Below are positions 25,704-34,237 of a stretch of DNA of 64,000 nt, piece after piece (within the stretch, counting starts at the first letter, position 1; every line of letters begins with the position of its first letter). The notes under the pieces were generated by a model. The model searched no databases. It saw nothing but the letters and a program-made list of their open reading frames with translations, and was not told the DNA's origin. Source of the stretch: Salinibacterium sp. ZJ450 (lineage in GTDB: Bacteria > Actinomycetota > Actinomycetes > Actinomycetales > Microbacteriaceae); contig NZ_CP061771.1 of assembly GCF_011751885.2 (NCBI RefSeq), positions 62,001-126,000 on the forward strand, written 5' to 3'. The translations under genes were made by a program, and so were the position numbers.

Positions 25704-26558
25704 ATGACCTTGACTGACACCGAATCCGCTGCCGTCGACCAGGTGCCGACGAAGCCGAGCGTGCTCATGTGCCGGCCCACGTACTTCACCGTGAGCTACC
25801 GGATCAACCCGTGGATGTTCCCGGAGCTCCCGACCGACACCGACCTGGCGCTCAGCCAGTGGCAGTCCCTCCACGACACCTACGTCGGTCTCGGCTACGA
25901 CGTGAACCTGATCGAGCCCGTCGAGGGGCTGCCCGACATGGTCTATGCCGCGAACGGCGGGTTCGTGATCGACAACATCGCGTACGGCGCCAAGTTCACC
26001 CACGTGGAACGGCAACCCGAGGGTCCGGCGTACATGGACTGGTTCCGCGCGAACGGGTTCGACGTGCGCGTGCCGGACGACATCAACGAGGGCGAGGGCG
26101 ACTTCCTGCTGGTGGGCGATGTCATACTCGCCGGCACCGGCTTCCGCAGCGCCTCGAGCAGTCACAAGAAACTGGCGAGAATCTACGGCCGTGAGGTCGT
26201 CACGCTGAACCTGGTGAACCCCAACTTCTATCACCTCGACACCGCCGTCGCCGTGCTGAACCAGTCGTCGGAGGGCCGCCCGGCCAACATCGCCTACCTG
26301 CCGAGCGCGTTCGACCGACCCTCGCTCGACATCCTGCGCACGCGGTATCCGGATGCAGTCATCGTCACCGAGGAAGACGCCGCCGTCCTCGGCTTGAACA
26401 GCTTCAGCGACGGCCAGAACATTGTCATCGCGTCCCGAGCCCTCGACTTTGAGCGGCAGCTGCGCGAACGCGGCTACAACCCGATCGGCGTCGACCTGTC
26501 GGAGCTGCTGCGCGGAGGAGGAGGAGTGAAATGCTGCACCCTGGAACTTCGTCGGTGA
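25704..26558 (+). CDS. Guanidine-modifying enzyme, probable arginine dihydrolase (annotated family: DDAH-like)
   Basis: A 284-residue enzyme of the arginine deiminase/dimethylargininase fold. The catalytic triad elements are visible: Glu-Gly-Asp at 131-133 (GEGDFLL), His177 in NFYHLDTA and Cys277 in GGGGVKCCTLEL. Asn35 in RINPWM and Asn84 in VYAANGGFV match, as I recall, the asparagines that mark cyanobacterial arginine dihydrolases (ArgZ/AgrE), which turn arginine into ornithine, CO2 and two ammonia. That would feed the ornithine aminotransferase that overlaps its 3' end by 28 bases. Classic dimethylargininase, giving citrulline, is the alternative. GAGTAT stands 6 bases before the ATG, with GGAGG closer than a normal ribosome site. 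Confidence 0.8.
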   Translation: MTLTDTESAAVDQVPTKPSVLMCRPTYFTVSYRINPWMFPELPTDTDLALSQWQSLHDTYVGLGYDVNLIEPVEGLPDMVYAANGGFVIDNIAYGAKFTHVERQPEGPAYMDWFRANGFDVRVPDDINEGEGDFLLVGDVILAGTGFRSASSSHKKLARIYGREVVTLNLVNPNFYHLDTAVAVLNQSSEGRPANIAYLPSAFDRPSLDILRTRYPDAVIVTEEDAAVLGLNSFSDGQNIVIASRALDFERQLRERGYNPIGVDLSELLRGGGGVKCCTLELRR

Positions 26559-27835
26559 CCGCCGGCGACCTGACGCCGGCAACCGCCGCCGCGATCGAAC
26601 TCGAGGAATCGCACGCCGCGCACAACTACCACCCGCTGCCGGTCGTGATCAGTCACGGCGAAGGCGCGTGGGTGACGGATGTCGACGGCAAGCGCTACCT
26701 GGACTGCCTCGCCGCGTACTCGGCCGTGAACTTCGGCCACAGCAACCCGGTGCTGGTGGATGCCGCCAGAGCGCAGCTTGGGAAGATCACCCTGACCAGC
26801 CGCGCGTTCCACAACGACCAGCTCGGTCCGTTCGTGACGGCGCTCGCCGGGCTCGCCGGAAAAGACATGGTGCTGCCGATGAACACCGGCGCCGAAGCGG
26901 TGGAGTCGGCGATCAAGATCGCCCGTGCCTGGGGATACCGGGTGAAGGGTGTCGAGCCGGACAAGGCCACCATCATCGTGGCGGACGGCAACTTCCACGG
27001 CCGCACCATCAGCATCATCAGCTTCTCCAACGACCCCGACGCCCGCAACGACTTCGGGCCGTACACGCCGGGGTTCATCAGCGTGCCCTACGGCGACGCG
27101 CACGCGCTCGAGGAGGCGATCGACGAGAACACCGTCGCCGTGCTGATCGAGCCCATCCAGGGTGAAGCGGGCATCGTGATCCCGCCGGCCGACTACCTGC
27201 CGAGGCTGCGCGAGATCACCAAGCGCCGCAACGTGCTGCTGATCGCCGACGAGATCCAGTCCGGCCTCGGCCGCACCGGCGCCACCTTCCAGTGCGACAA
27301 CGTGGGCGTCGTGCCCGACCTCTACCTGCTCGGCAAGGCGCTCGGCGGCGGCATCGTGCCGATCAGCGCCGTCGTCGGCGACGCCGACATCCTAGGCGTG
27401 CTGAAACCCGGCGAGCACGGCTCCACCTTCGGCGGCAACCCGCTGGCCACCGCGGTCGGCCACGCTGTGGTGCGGATGCTCGGCAGCGGCGAATACCAGG
27501 AGCGGGCCAGACGGCTCGGCCGCGTCCTCGAGGACGGCGTGCGGCAGATGCTCGGTCGCGGCGTCGTCGATGTGCGCGCCGCCGGACTGTGGGTCGGCAT
27601 CGACATTGATCCGCAGCTCGCCAGCGGTCGCCGCGTCTGTGAATTGCTGATGGAGCGCGGGGTGCTCGCGAAGGACACCCACGGGTCGACCATCCGCCTG
27701 GCGCCGCCGCTCGTGGTCACCGCCGAAGACCTCGAGTTCGCCGTGGAACAGCTCGGAGCCGTGCTGGATGAGCTGGCTGCCGGCCGGGTGTCCCCGGTGT
27801 CGGAGGAGGAGGACACCGCGGCCGACCTGCCGTAG
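26531..27835 (+). CDS. rocD: Ornithine--oxo-acid aminotransferase
   Basis: A 434-residue class III aminotransferase that converts ornithine to glutamate gamma-semialdehyde. NTGAEAVESAIKIARAWGY binds the cofactor phosphate, ADEIQSGLGRTG holds the PLP-stacking aspartate and LLGKALGGG the PLP-bearing Lys269. YSAVNFGHSNP and NFHGRT support the ornithine-specific subgroup. The start overlaps the upstream gene by 28 bases after GGAGGAGG, so the pair is translationally linked. Its product spontaneously forms pyrroline-5-carboxylate, which PutA can oxidise. The last 35 residues are an acidic extension (SEEEDTAADLP). Confidence 0.93.
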   Translation: MLHPGTSSVTAGDLTPATAAAIELEESHAAHNYHPLPVVISHGEGAWVTDVDGKRYLDCLAAYSAVNFGHSNPVLVDAARAQLGKITLTSRAFHNDQLGPFVTALAGLAGKDMVLPMNTGAEAVESAIKIARAWGYRVKGVEPDKATIIVADGNFHGRTISIISFSNDPDARNDFGPYTPGFISVPYGDAHALEEAIDENTVAVLIEPIQGEAGIVIPPADYLPRLREITKRRNVLLIADEIQSGLGRTGATFQCDNVGVVPDLYLLGKALGGGIVPISAVVGDADILGVLKPGEHGSTFGGNPLATAVGHAVVRMLGSGEYQERARRLGRVLEDGVRQMLGRGVVDVRAAGLWVGIDIDPQLASGRRVCELLMERGVLAKDTHGSTIRLAPPLVVTAEDLEFAVEQLGAVLDELAAGRVSPVSEEEDTAADLP

Positions 27836-27891
27836 CCGGGGCTGCGGCCCGCGGTTTGCTCACCGTTGGGTAACACGACTGGCGATCAGGG

Positions 27892-27910
27892 GAAAGTTAG
27901 CCTAACCTAA
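27892..27910. promoter_or_regulatory. DtxR/IdeR-type iron box
   Basis: GAAAGTTAGCCTAACCTAA matches the 19-base iron-box consensus TTAGGTTAGSCTAACCTAA at about 16 positions, with a fully conserved right half. It lies 35 bases before the start of the ferric-iron importer operon, so an iron-loaded DtxR/IdeR repressor should shut the operon when iron is plentiful. The regulator gene is outside the window. Confidence 0.8.
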
Positions 27911-27944
27911 CTCCGGCCTTACTTTTCTCTCCCTTGGAGTCGCC

Positions 27945-28982
27945 TTGCGCCCTGTTACACGCCTTGCCGTCATCGCCGTCGGCGCGCTCGTTCTGGCCGG
28001 ATGCGCCAGCCCCGCACCAGACACCGAATCGGATGCCGCGCCGCAAAGCGACGGCGCGTTCACCCTCTACTCCGGTCGTGAGGAGGAGCTGGTGCAGCCG
28101 CTGATCGACATGTTCGAAGAAGAGAGCGGCGTCGACGTCGAGGTGCGGTACGGCAACACCGCCGAACTCGGGGCGCTGCTGCTGGAGGAGGGCGACCGCA
28201 CTCCGGCGCAGGTCTTCCTGTCTCAGGATGCCGGCGCGCTCGGCGCGCTCAGTGCCGCCGACCTGTTCAGCACCCTTCCCGAAAACGTCACCGACGCCGT
28301 CCCCGCCGGCTTCACCTCCACCGACGGAACCTGGGTCGGCGTCACCGGGCGTGCCCGCGTCATCGTCTACGACGGTCAGGAGTTCACCCCGGAGCAGGTG
28401 CCGGCCAGCGTCGATGCCTTCACCGACCCCGAGTGGTCGGGCCGGCTCGGCATCGCCCCCACCAATGCCAGCTTCCAGGCCTTCGTCACCGCATACCGGG
28501 TGTTGAACGGCGAGGAGGCGGCCGACGCCTGGGTTGAGGCGATCGCCGCGAACAACCCGCAGATCTTCGAGAACAACCGGGCCGTGCTCGCTGCCGTCAA
28601 CGATGGCGTCATCGACATGGGGCTGATCAACCACTACTACTGGTTCGCCCAGGCCGCCGAGGCCGGCGCCGAGAACATGCGCGCCCAGCTGTCCTACCCC
28701 GAGGCGGGGGACGCCGGCTCCATCGTGAACGTCTCCGGCGCCGGCATCCTGAAGACCGCGGCGAACGATGCCGACGCGCTCGAGTTCGTCGAGTTCCTGG
28801 TCTCGAAGAAGGCCCAGCAGTACTTCGTCGAGGGCACGTTCGAGTACCCGCTAGTCGAGGGTGTGGACGCGCCGGAAGGTCTGCCAGAGCTCGAGTCGCT
28901 GGTGAACCCCAAGCTCGACCTGTCCGACCTTGAGTCGCTGTCCGTCACGCAGGAACTGCTGGCGAAGCACGGCCTGATCTGA
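27945..28982 (+). CDS. Iron(III) ABC transporter substrate-binding lipoprotein
   Basis: A 345-residue binding protein of the FbpA/AfuA type. The signal peptide ends in the lipobox LAGC, so it is a lipoprotein. FTLYSGREEELVQPLIDMF is the classic first strand of ferric-ion binding proteins, INHYYWF holds the tyrosine pair expected to bind Fe(III), and the iron box upstream supports the substrate. The start is TTG with GGAG six bases before it. The permease gene follows after 10 bases. Confidence 0.92.
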   Translation: MRPVTRLAVIAVGALVLAGCASPAPDTESDAAPQSDGAFTLYSGREEELVQPLIDMFEEESGVDVEVRYGNTAELGALLLEEGDRTPAQVFLSQDAGALGALSAADLFSTLPENVTDAVPAGFTSTDGTWVGVTGRARVIVYDGQEFTPEQVPASVDAFTDPEWSGRLGIAPTNASFQAFVTAYRVLNGEEAADAWVEAIAANNPQIFENNRAVLAAVNDGVIDMGLINHYYWFAQAAEAGAENMRAQLSYPEAGDAGSIVNVSGAGILKTAANDADALEFVEFLVSKKAQQYFVEGTFEYPLVEGVDAPEGLPELESLVNPKLDLSDLESLSVTQELLAKHGLI

Positions 28983-28992
28983 CCGGCGACCG

Positions 28993-30558
28993 ATGACCAG
29001 TGCGCTGAAGGTGCGTGACCGCAGACCGCGGGCGCGCCCCTTCAGCGCACCGGTCTGGTTGGTGGTGCTCGCCGCGCTGTGCGCATCCGCCGCGGCGATC
29101 CCGCTCGTCTACCTGCTGGTACGGACGGCGGATGCCGGACTGACCGAGCTGCTCGACACGCTGCTGCGGCAGCGGGTGCTCATGCTCACCGTCAACTCGG
29201 TGCTGCTGGCGCTGGCCGTCACCGTGACCTGTCTGGTGCTCGGCACCGCGGTCGCCTGGGTTCTGACCCGGGTGCGGATGCCCGCCGCCCGGTTCTGGCT
29301 GCTGGTGTCGGCGCTGCCGCTGGCGGTGCCGTCCTACCTGGCGGCATACGGCTGGTTGGTGGCGGTGCCGTCGATGAACGGGTTCTTCGCGAGCTGGCTG
29401 GTGATGACCGCGGTCTGCGCCCCCTATGTGACCCTGCCGGTCGCTGCCGCCCTGCGCGGAGCATCCGGTGATCTGGAAGCAGTGGCCCGCACGCTCGGCC
29501 GCGGTCCGTTGGCGGCGTTCCGGGCGGCGACCTGGCCGCAGGTGCGCCCGGCCGCGATCGCCGGCGCGCTGCTGGTCTGCCTGTACACCCTCTCCGACTT
29601 CGGCGCCGTGTCGATGCTGCGCTATCAGACCCTGACCTGGGGCATCAACGCCGCATACAGCGCCAGCTTCGACCGCAACCAGGCGGCGCTGCTTGCCCTG
29701 GTGCTGGTGGTGCTCGCCTTGGTCGTGGTGGCGGGGGAGCGACGGTCGCGCGGCCAGGTGCCCCGCCCGGCCGCCCGCACCGTGCCGCCGCGGGTGCTGC
29801 CGGGACGCTGGCGGATACCGCTCGGGGCGCTGGTGCTGACCGCCCCGGTGGTCGGTGTGCTGATCCCGGTGGCGGGCCTGGTCACCCGGCTGCTGCAGGC
29901 GGAAACGATCCGCAGCATCGAAGTGCCGCGGCTGCTCGGTGCCATCGGCGCTTCGCTCGGCCTCGCCGTCGGCGGCGCCGCGCTCGCCGTACTGCTGGCG
30001 CTGCCGATCGCCGCGCTCGCCGCGCGGCACCGCGGGCGCCTGGTGAACGCCATCGAAGCGGTCGGCTTCCTCGGCCACGCGCTGCCCGGCATCGTCGTCG
30101 GCCTGTCCCTAGTGTTCTTCTCGCTTGCCGCAGTGCCGGCGCTCTACCAAACGGTAATCGTGCTGGTGTTCGCCTACGCCGTGCTGTTCATGCCGAAGGC
30201 GATCGGATCCACCCGCAGCGGCATCGCCGCGGTGCCCGGCGGCCTGATCGACGTGTCCCGATCGCTCGGGCTGTCGCCGCTTGTCACCTGGTGGCGGGTC
30301 ACCGCGCGGCTGGCGCTGCCGAGCATCGGAGTCGGCGCCCTGCTGGTGGCCATCTCGGTCATGAAAGAATTGCCGGCGACGTTGCTGTTGCGGCCGACCG
30401 GCATCTCCACACTCGCCACCGAACTCTGGGGGCGAACCGCGGTGTTCGAGTTCGGGGCGGCGGCACCGTACGCGGCCGCGTTGGTGCTGCTGGCCGCGGT
30501 TCCCGCGGTGGTGCTCTCCGGTATCCGCGGGGTGGCGAAAGAGGAGGACGAGCTGTGA
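28993..30558 (+). CDS. Iron(III) ABC transporter permease (FbpB type)
   Basis: A 521-residue membrane protein with about twelve transmembrane segments and two BPD permease domains in one chain, as is usual for FbpB/AfuB. Each half has an ABC-contact loop, seen as AVARTLGRGPLAAFRAATWP and DVSRSLGLSPLVTWWRV. SYLAAYGW and SDFGAVSMLRY are conserved in ferric-iron permeases. Its stop codon overlaps the GTG start of the ATPase gene by four bases (GTGA), so the two are coupled. Confidence 0.92.
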   Translation: MTSALKVRDRRPRARPFSAPVWLVVLAALCASAAAIPLVYLLVRTADAGLTELLDTLLRQRVLMLTVNSVLLALAVTVTCLVLGTAVAWVLTRVRMPAARFWLLVSALPLAVPSYLAAYGWLVAVPSMNGFFASWLVMTAVCAPYVTLPVAAALRGASGDLEAVARTLGRGPLAAFRAATWPQVRPAAIAGALLVCLYTLSDFGAVSMLRYQTLTWGINAAYSASFDRNQAALLALVLVVLALVVVAGERRSRGQVPRPAARTVPPRVLPGRWRIPLGALVLTAPVVGVLIPVAGLVTRLLQAETIRSIEVPRLLGAIGASLGLAVGGAALAVLLALPIAALAARHRGRLVNAIEAVGFLGHALPGIVVGLSLVFFSLAAVPALYQTVIVLVFAYAVLFMPKAIGSTRSGIAAVPGGLIDVSRSLGLSPLVTWWRVTARLALPSIGVGALLVAISVMKELPATLLLRPTGISTLATELWGRTAVFEFGAAAPYAAALVLLAAVPAVVLSGIRGVAKEEDEL

Positions 30559-31706
30559 GCTGGGTGTCGATCGACGATCTGCGGGTCGGGTACTCCGGCT
30601 CTGCCGTGCTCGTCGACGTGCACCTGGAGATCCCGCGCGGCACTCTGGTGGCGGTGCTGGGACCGAGCGGATGCGGCAAAACCACACTGCTGCGCGCGAT
30701 CGCCGGCCTGCTGCCCGCCACGGGCGGAACCATCAGGGTGGGCGACCGGGTGCTGTCCTCATCCACCCAGCAGCTGGCGCCGGAGAAGCGCGGCATCGGC
30801 TGGGTTCCGCAGGATGCGTCGCTGTTCCCGCACCTCAGCGTCGGCGAGAACATCGGCTTCGGTCTGCCACGCGGCACCGGACGGGCGGCTCGCATCCGCG
30901 AGCTGGCGACGCTGATCGGCCTCGGCGACTACGTCGACCGGGCACCATCGCAGCTCTCCGGCGGCCAGGCGCAGCGGGTGTCGCTGGCCCGTGCGCTCGC
31001 CCCGCGCCCGGACCTGGTGCTCCTCGATGAGCCGTTCGCGGCCCTGGACCCGCTGTTGCGCACGGCGCTGCGCACCGAGGTCACCGACCTGCTGCGGGCG
31101 CAGAACTCCACCAGCCTGCTGGTCACCCACGACCAGGAAGAGGCGTTGTCGCTGGCGGACTTCGTCGCGGTGATGATGGCCGGCCGCATCGTGCAGTGGG
31201 GCACGCCGGCCGACGTCTATGAGCGCCCGGCGACCCCGTGGGTCGCCCGGTTCGTCGGCGACACCGTCGAGTTCGACGGTGTCTGGATCGACGGGCGCGT
31301 CGACACCGCGCTCGGGCTCCTGGATGCGGACGCCCTGAGCGCCGACCCGCGGAGCGCTGACCAGCGCAGTGCCGACTCGCTCGATGCCGACCCGCGCAGC
31401 GCCGACACCGTGGATGCGGCGCTCGCCGACGGCACTCCGGTACGGGTGGTGTTGCGTCCGGAGTGGCTGGAGCTGGCGACATCCGGAACCGAAGCCAGCG
31501 TCGCGGCCACTGTCACCGCGATCGCGTACGCCGGCCACGATGCGCTGGTCACCCTTGAGCTTGCCAGCGGCGGGCGGGTGCGCGCCCGGATCGCGTCGCC
31601 CCGGCTGCCGCGGCGCGGCGATCGGGTGCACGTGGCGGTGCGTCACCGCGCGTTGGTGTACCCGCAGCCGAGCGGCGCGACCCTCGCCACGGCGCTGCCC
31701 GCCTGA
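30555..31706 (+). CDS. Iron(III) ABC transporter ATP-binding protein (FbpC type)
   Basis: A 383-residue ATPase. Walker A is GPSGCGKTT, the signature LSGGQAQRVSLARALAPRP, Walker B VLLDEPFAALD and the H-loop VTHDQEEA. I start it at the GTG at 30555, overlapping the permease stop; the open frame extends to 30291 without ATPase features. After the nucleotide domain comes an unusual acidic stretch (about residues 257-287) in which ADPRS/ADQRS/LDADPRS-like units recur, then a TOBE-like C-terminal domain (VRVVLRPEWLEL). The repeat looks like a linker expanded by DNA slippage. Confidence 0.92.
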   Translation: MSWVSIDDLRVGYSGSAVLVDVHLEIPRGTLVAVLGPSGCGKTTLLRAIAGLLPATGGTIRVGDRVLSSSTQQLAPEKRGIGWVPQDASLFPHLSVGENIGFGLPRGTGRAARIRELATLIGLGDYVDRAPSQLSGGQAQRVSLARALAPRPDLVLLDEPFAALDPLLRTALRTEVTDLLRAQNSTSLLVTHDQEEALSLADFVAVMMAGRIVQWGTPADVYERPATPWVARFVGDTVEFDGVWIDGRVDTALGLLDADALSADPRSADQRSADSLDADPRSADTVDAALADGTPVRVVLRPEWLELATSGTEASVAATVTAIAYAGHDALVTLELASGGRVRARIASPRLPRRGDRVHVAVRHRALVYPQPSGATLATALPA

Positions 31707-31743
31707 CCCGCTCGGACGCCCGCTCGGACGGTAAACGCGAGCT

Positions 31744-31795
31744 CGGGAGGATGGTTTCTGGCCATTTCGGCCTTTCTTGCGCCTGATCTCCTCCC
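31744..31795. repeat. Imperfect palindrome after the iron transporter, sharing a module with the pfkA hairpin
   Basis: CGGGAGGA (31744-31751) pairs with TCCTCCCG (31788-31795). The 17 bases from 31741, GCTCGGGAGGATGGTTT, match 4287-4303 in the pfkA hairpin at 15 positions. Nearby, CGCTCGGACG occurs twice in tandem (31719-31740) and GGCAACC-type short repeats follow to about 31865. No gene is visible in this 178-base gap. Confidence 0.45.
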
Positions 31796-31872
31796 GTCCG
31801 GAGTCGGCGGCGAGCCGGACGAGCGGCAACCTGAGTCGGCGGCAACCCGGATCAGCCGCAACCCACCGCGCG

Positions 31873-31878
31873 TAGGGT
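31873..31878 (+). promoter_or_regulatory. Minus-10 hexamer TAGGGT, leaderless-type start
   Basis: TAGGGT is 6 bases before the GTG of the acyl-CoA dehydrogenase-like gene. Confidence 0.5.
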
Positions 31879-31884
31879 GAAGGG

Positions 31885-33000
31885 GTGATTGCCCTGAGCG
31901 AAGATCTGCTGCATCGACTGCGTGAGCGAGCGCCGGAATACGACCGCGAGAACCGATTCTTCGACGAGGACCTCGCCGAGCTGAAGGATGCCGGTTACCT
32001 CAGCCCACAGACCCTGCTCGAGACCGTGCGCAACCAGCGGCTGCTCGCACGGTACGCCCCGGCGACGGCGCTCGGCATCAACATGCACCACGTCGTGGTC
32101 GGCGTCGCCCGGGTGCTGCACGACCGCGGTGATACCACTCTGGACTGGGTGCTGGCCGACGCCGAAGCCGGCGAACTGTTCGCGTTCGGCAACAGCGAGG
32201 CCGGCAACGACCAGGTCATGTTCGATTCCCGCACGGTCGCCACCCCGCTCGGCGACGGCGGCTACGAGTTCACCGGCACCAAGATCTTCACCTCACTGTC
32301 GCCGGCGTGGACCCGGCTCGGCATCTTCGGCCGCGACGACACCGACCCCGACGACCCGAAACTGGTGCACGGCTACCTCACCCGCGACACCGCGGGCCAC
32401 CAGGCGGTCGGCAGCTGGGACACCCTCGGCATGCGCGCCACCCAGAGCTTCAGCACCAGGCTCGACGGCGCGCGCGTTCCCGCCGAGCGCATCGCCCGCA
32501 TCCTGCCGGTCGGGCCGACCGGTGACCCGTACATCTTCGGCCTGTTCGCCAACTTCCTGCTGGCGATCGGCTCGGTGTACGCCGGCATCGCCGACCGGGC
32601 GCTCGAGCTCGGTGTTGAGGCCGTCGGGCAGCGCACCTCGCTGAAGAACGGCGGCCGAACGTACGCGCAGGATCCCGACATCCGTTGGCAACTGGCGGAT
32701 GCCGCGATCGCTCTGGACTCGCTGGCGCCGCAGCTCGAGGGCCTGGCCCGCGACGTCGACGAGCTGGTGAACCACGGCGGCGACTGGTTCCGGCTGCTGG
32801 TCGGCGCCAAGACCCGCGCGGTCGACGTCAGCCGGCAGGTGGTGGAGACCGCGATTCGTGTGTCGGGCGGCCGCTCCTACGGCGCCTCGAACGAGCTGGC
32901 CCGACTGTACCGCGACGTGCTCGCCGGGCTGTTCCACCCGAGCGACCCCGAGTCGGCGCACTCCACGGTGGCGCAGAACCTGCTCGGCCCGCTCGAGTAG
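31885..33000 (+). CDS. Acyl-CoA dehydrogenase family protein
   Basis: A 371-residue flavoprotein-fold enzyme. The middle domain (FAFGNSEAGND, then TGTKIFTSLSPAWTRL) and the C-terminal helical domain (VDVSRQVVETAIRVSGGRSYGASNELARLYRD) match acyl-CoA dehydrogenases and their relatives, including FMNH2-dependent monooxygenases of the DszC type. The usual catalytic glutamate cannot be placed with confidence, so a true acyl-CoA substrate is uncertain. It has a leaderless-type GTG start and no partner genes: an iron transporter lies upstream and the convergent lldD gene ends one base beyond its stop. Confidence 0.82.
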   Translation: MIALSEDLLHRLRERAPEYDRENRFFDEDLAELKDAGYLSPQTLLETVRNQRLLARYAPATALGINMHHVVVGVARVLHDRGDTTLDWVLADAEAGELFAFGNSEAGNDQVMFDSRTVATPLGDGGYEFTGTKIFTSLSPAWTRLGIFGRDDTDPDDPKLVHGYLTRDTAGHQAVGSWDTLGMRATQSFSTRLDGARVPAERIARILPVGPTGDPYIFGLFANFLLAIGSVYAGIADRALELGVEAVGQRTSLKNGGRTYAQDPDIRWQLADAAIALDSLAPQLEGLARDVDELVNHGGDWFRLLVGAKTRAVDVSRQVVETAIRVSGGRSYGASNELARLYRDVLAGLFHPSDPESAHSTVAQNLLGPLE

Positions 33001-33001
33001 A

Positions 33002-34228
33002 TCAGGGGCGCGGCACGAGGCGCTGCAACTGCCGCACGTGGCCGGGCTCGAGCTCCTCGAGCGAGTTCACGCCGAGCAGGCGCATGGTGCGCGCGATCTG
33101 GGTGGCCAGGATCTCGATGGCCCGATCGACGCCCTCGCGCCCGCCGGCCATCAGCCCGTACAGGTAGGCGCGGCCGACCATGGTGAACCGGGCGCCCAGC
33201 GCGACCGACGCCACGATGTCGGCGCCCGACATGATGCCGGTGTCCAGGTGCACCTCGGTGTCCATGCCCACCTCCCGCACGACATCCGGCAGCAGGTGGA
33301 ACGGAATCGGCGCCCGGTCGAGCTGGCGCCCGCCGTGGTTGGAGAGGGTGATCCCGTCGACGCCCATCCCGGCGAGCCTTTGCGCATCCGCCAGGCTTTG
33401 CACCCCCTTCACGACCAGCTTGCCCGGCCACTGCTCCTTGATCCAGGCCAGGTCGTCGAAGGTGACCGTCGGGTCGAACATGCTGTCGAGCAGTTGCGCC
33501 ACGGTGCCAGACCAGCGGTCGATCGACGCGAACGCGAGCGGCTCGGTGGTGAGGAAGTTGATCCACCACTCCGGGCGGGGGATCGCGTTGATCACCGTTC
33601 TCGGGGTGAGCGTCGGCGGGATCGTCATCCCGTTGCGCACATCGCGCAGCCGGGCGCCGGCCACCGGAACATCGACGGTCACCAGCAGGGTGTCGAACCC
33701 GGCCTTCGCCGCCCGGTCGACGAGCTGCATCGAACGGTCGCGGTCTTTCCACATGTACAGCTGGAACCAGCTGCGGGCGCCCTGAGCCGCGACATCCTCG
33801 ATCGTGGTCGTGCCCATCGTCGACAGCGCGAACGGGATGCCGGCCGCGGCCGCCGCACCGGCGCCGGCGATCTCACCCTCGGTCTGCATCATCCGGGTGA
33901 AGCCGGTCGGGGCGATACCGAACGGCAGCTCCACCCGTTTGCCGAGCACGTCCCAGCCGGTGTCGAGCCTCGACACATCGCGCAGGATGCTCGGCGTGAA
34001 CTCGATGTCCTCGAACGCCTGCCGGGCGCGCGCCAGCGAGATCTCGGCCTCCGCCGCGCCATCGGTGTAATCGAACGCGGCCTGCGGGGTGCGGCGCTTC
34101 GCGATGGTGCGCAGGTCGTAGATGGTGAGCGCCGACTGCAGCCGGCGGCGCTTGGCGTTCAACTGCGGCTTCTTGAACCGCATCAGCGGCATCAGGTCGC
34201 GGGGGTTGGGGAGTCGGCGCTGAACCAT
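33002..34228 (-). CDS. lldD: L-lactate dehydrogenase (FMN, quinone-linked), LldD type
   Basis: A 408-residue FMN-dependent alpha-hydroxy-acid dehydrogenase. [14 protein letters not shown] starts the barrel, [12 protein letters not shown] and [10 protein letters not shown] line the FMN, and SNHGGRQLD contains the active-site histidine and arginine. [20 protein letters not shown] binds the phosphate. It oxidises L-lactate to pyruvate at the membrane. As the last gene of the rhamnose operon, 9 bases after rhaB, it would use lactate made from rhamnose-derived lactaldehyde. Other substrates of the family, such as glycolate or mandelate, are less likely in this context. Confidence 0.9.
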   Translation of the reverse strand: MVQRRLPNPRDLMPLMRFKKPQLNAKRRRLQSALTIYDLRTIAKRRTPQAAFDYTDGAAEAEISLARARQAFEDIEFTPSILRDVSRLDTGWDVLGKRVELPFGIAPTGFTRMMQTEGEIAGAGAAAAAGIPFALSTMGTTTIEDVAAQGARSWFQLYMWKDRDRSMQLVDRAAKAGFDTLLVTVDVPVAGARLRDVRNGMTIPPTLTPRTVINAIPRPEWWINFLTTEPLAFASIDRWSGTVAQLLDSMFDPTVTFDDLAWIKEQWPGKLVVKGVQSLADAQRLAGMGVDGITLSNHGGRQLDRAPIPFHLLPDVVREVGMDTEVHLDTGIMSGADIVASVALGARFTMVGRAYLYGLMAGGREGVDRAIEILATQIARTMRLLGVNSLEELEPGHVRQLQRLVPRP

Positions 34229-34237
34229 GATGTCCTT

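Noticed and set aside
31707-31884. Short repeats around 31800-31865 as a CRISPR-like or satellite array
   Set aside because: Units of GGCAACC and AGTCGGCGGC are irregular in length and spacing and too few to call an array.
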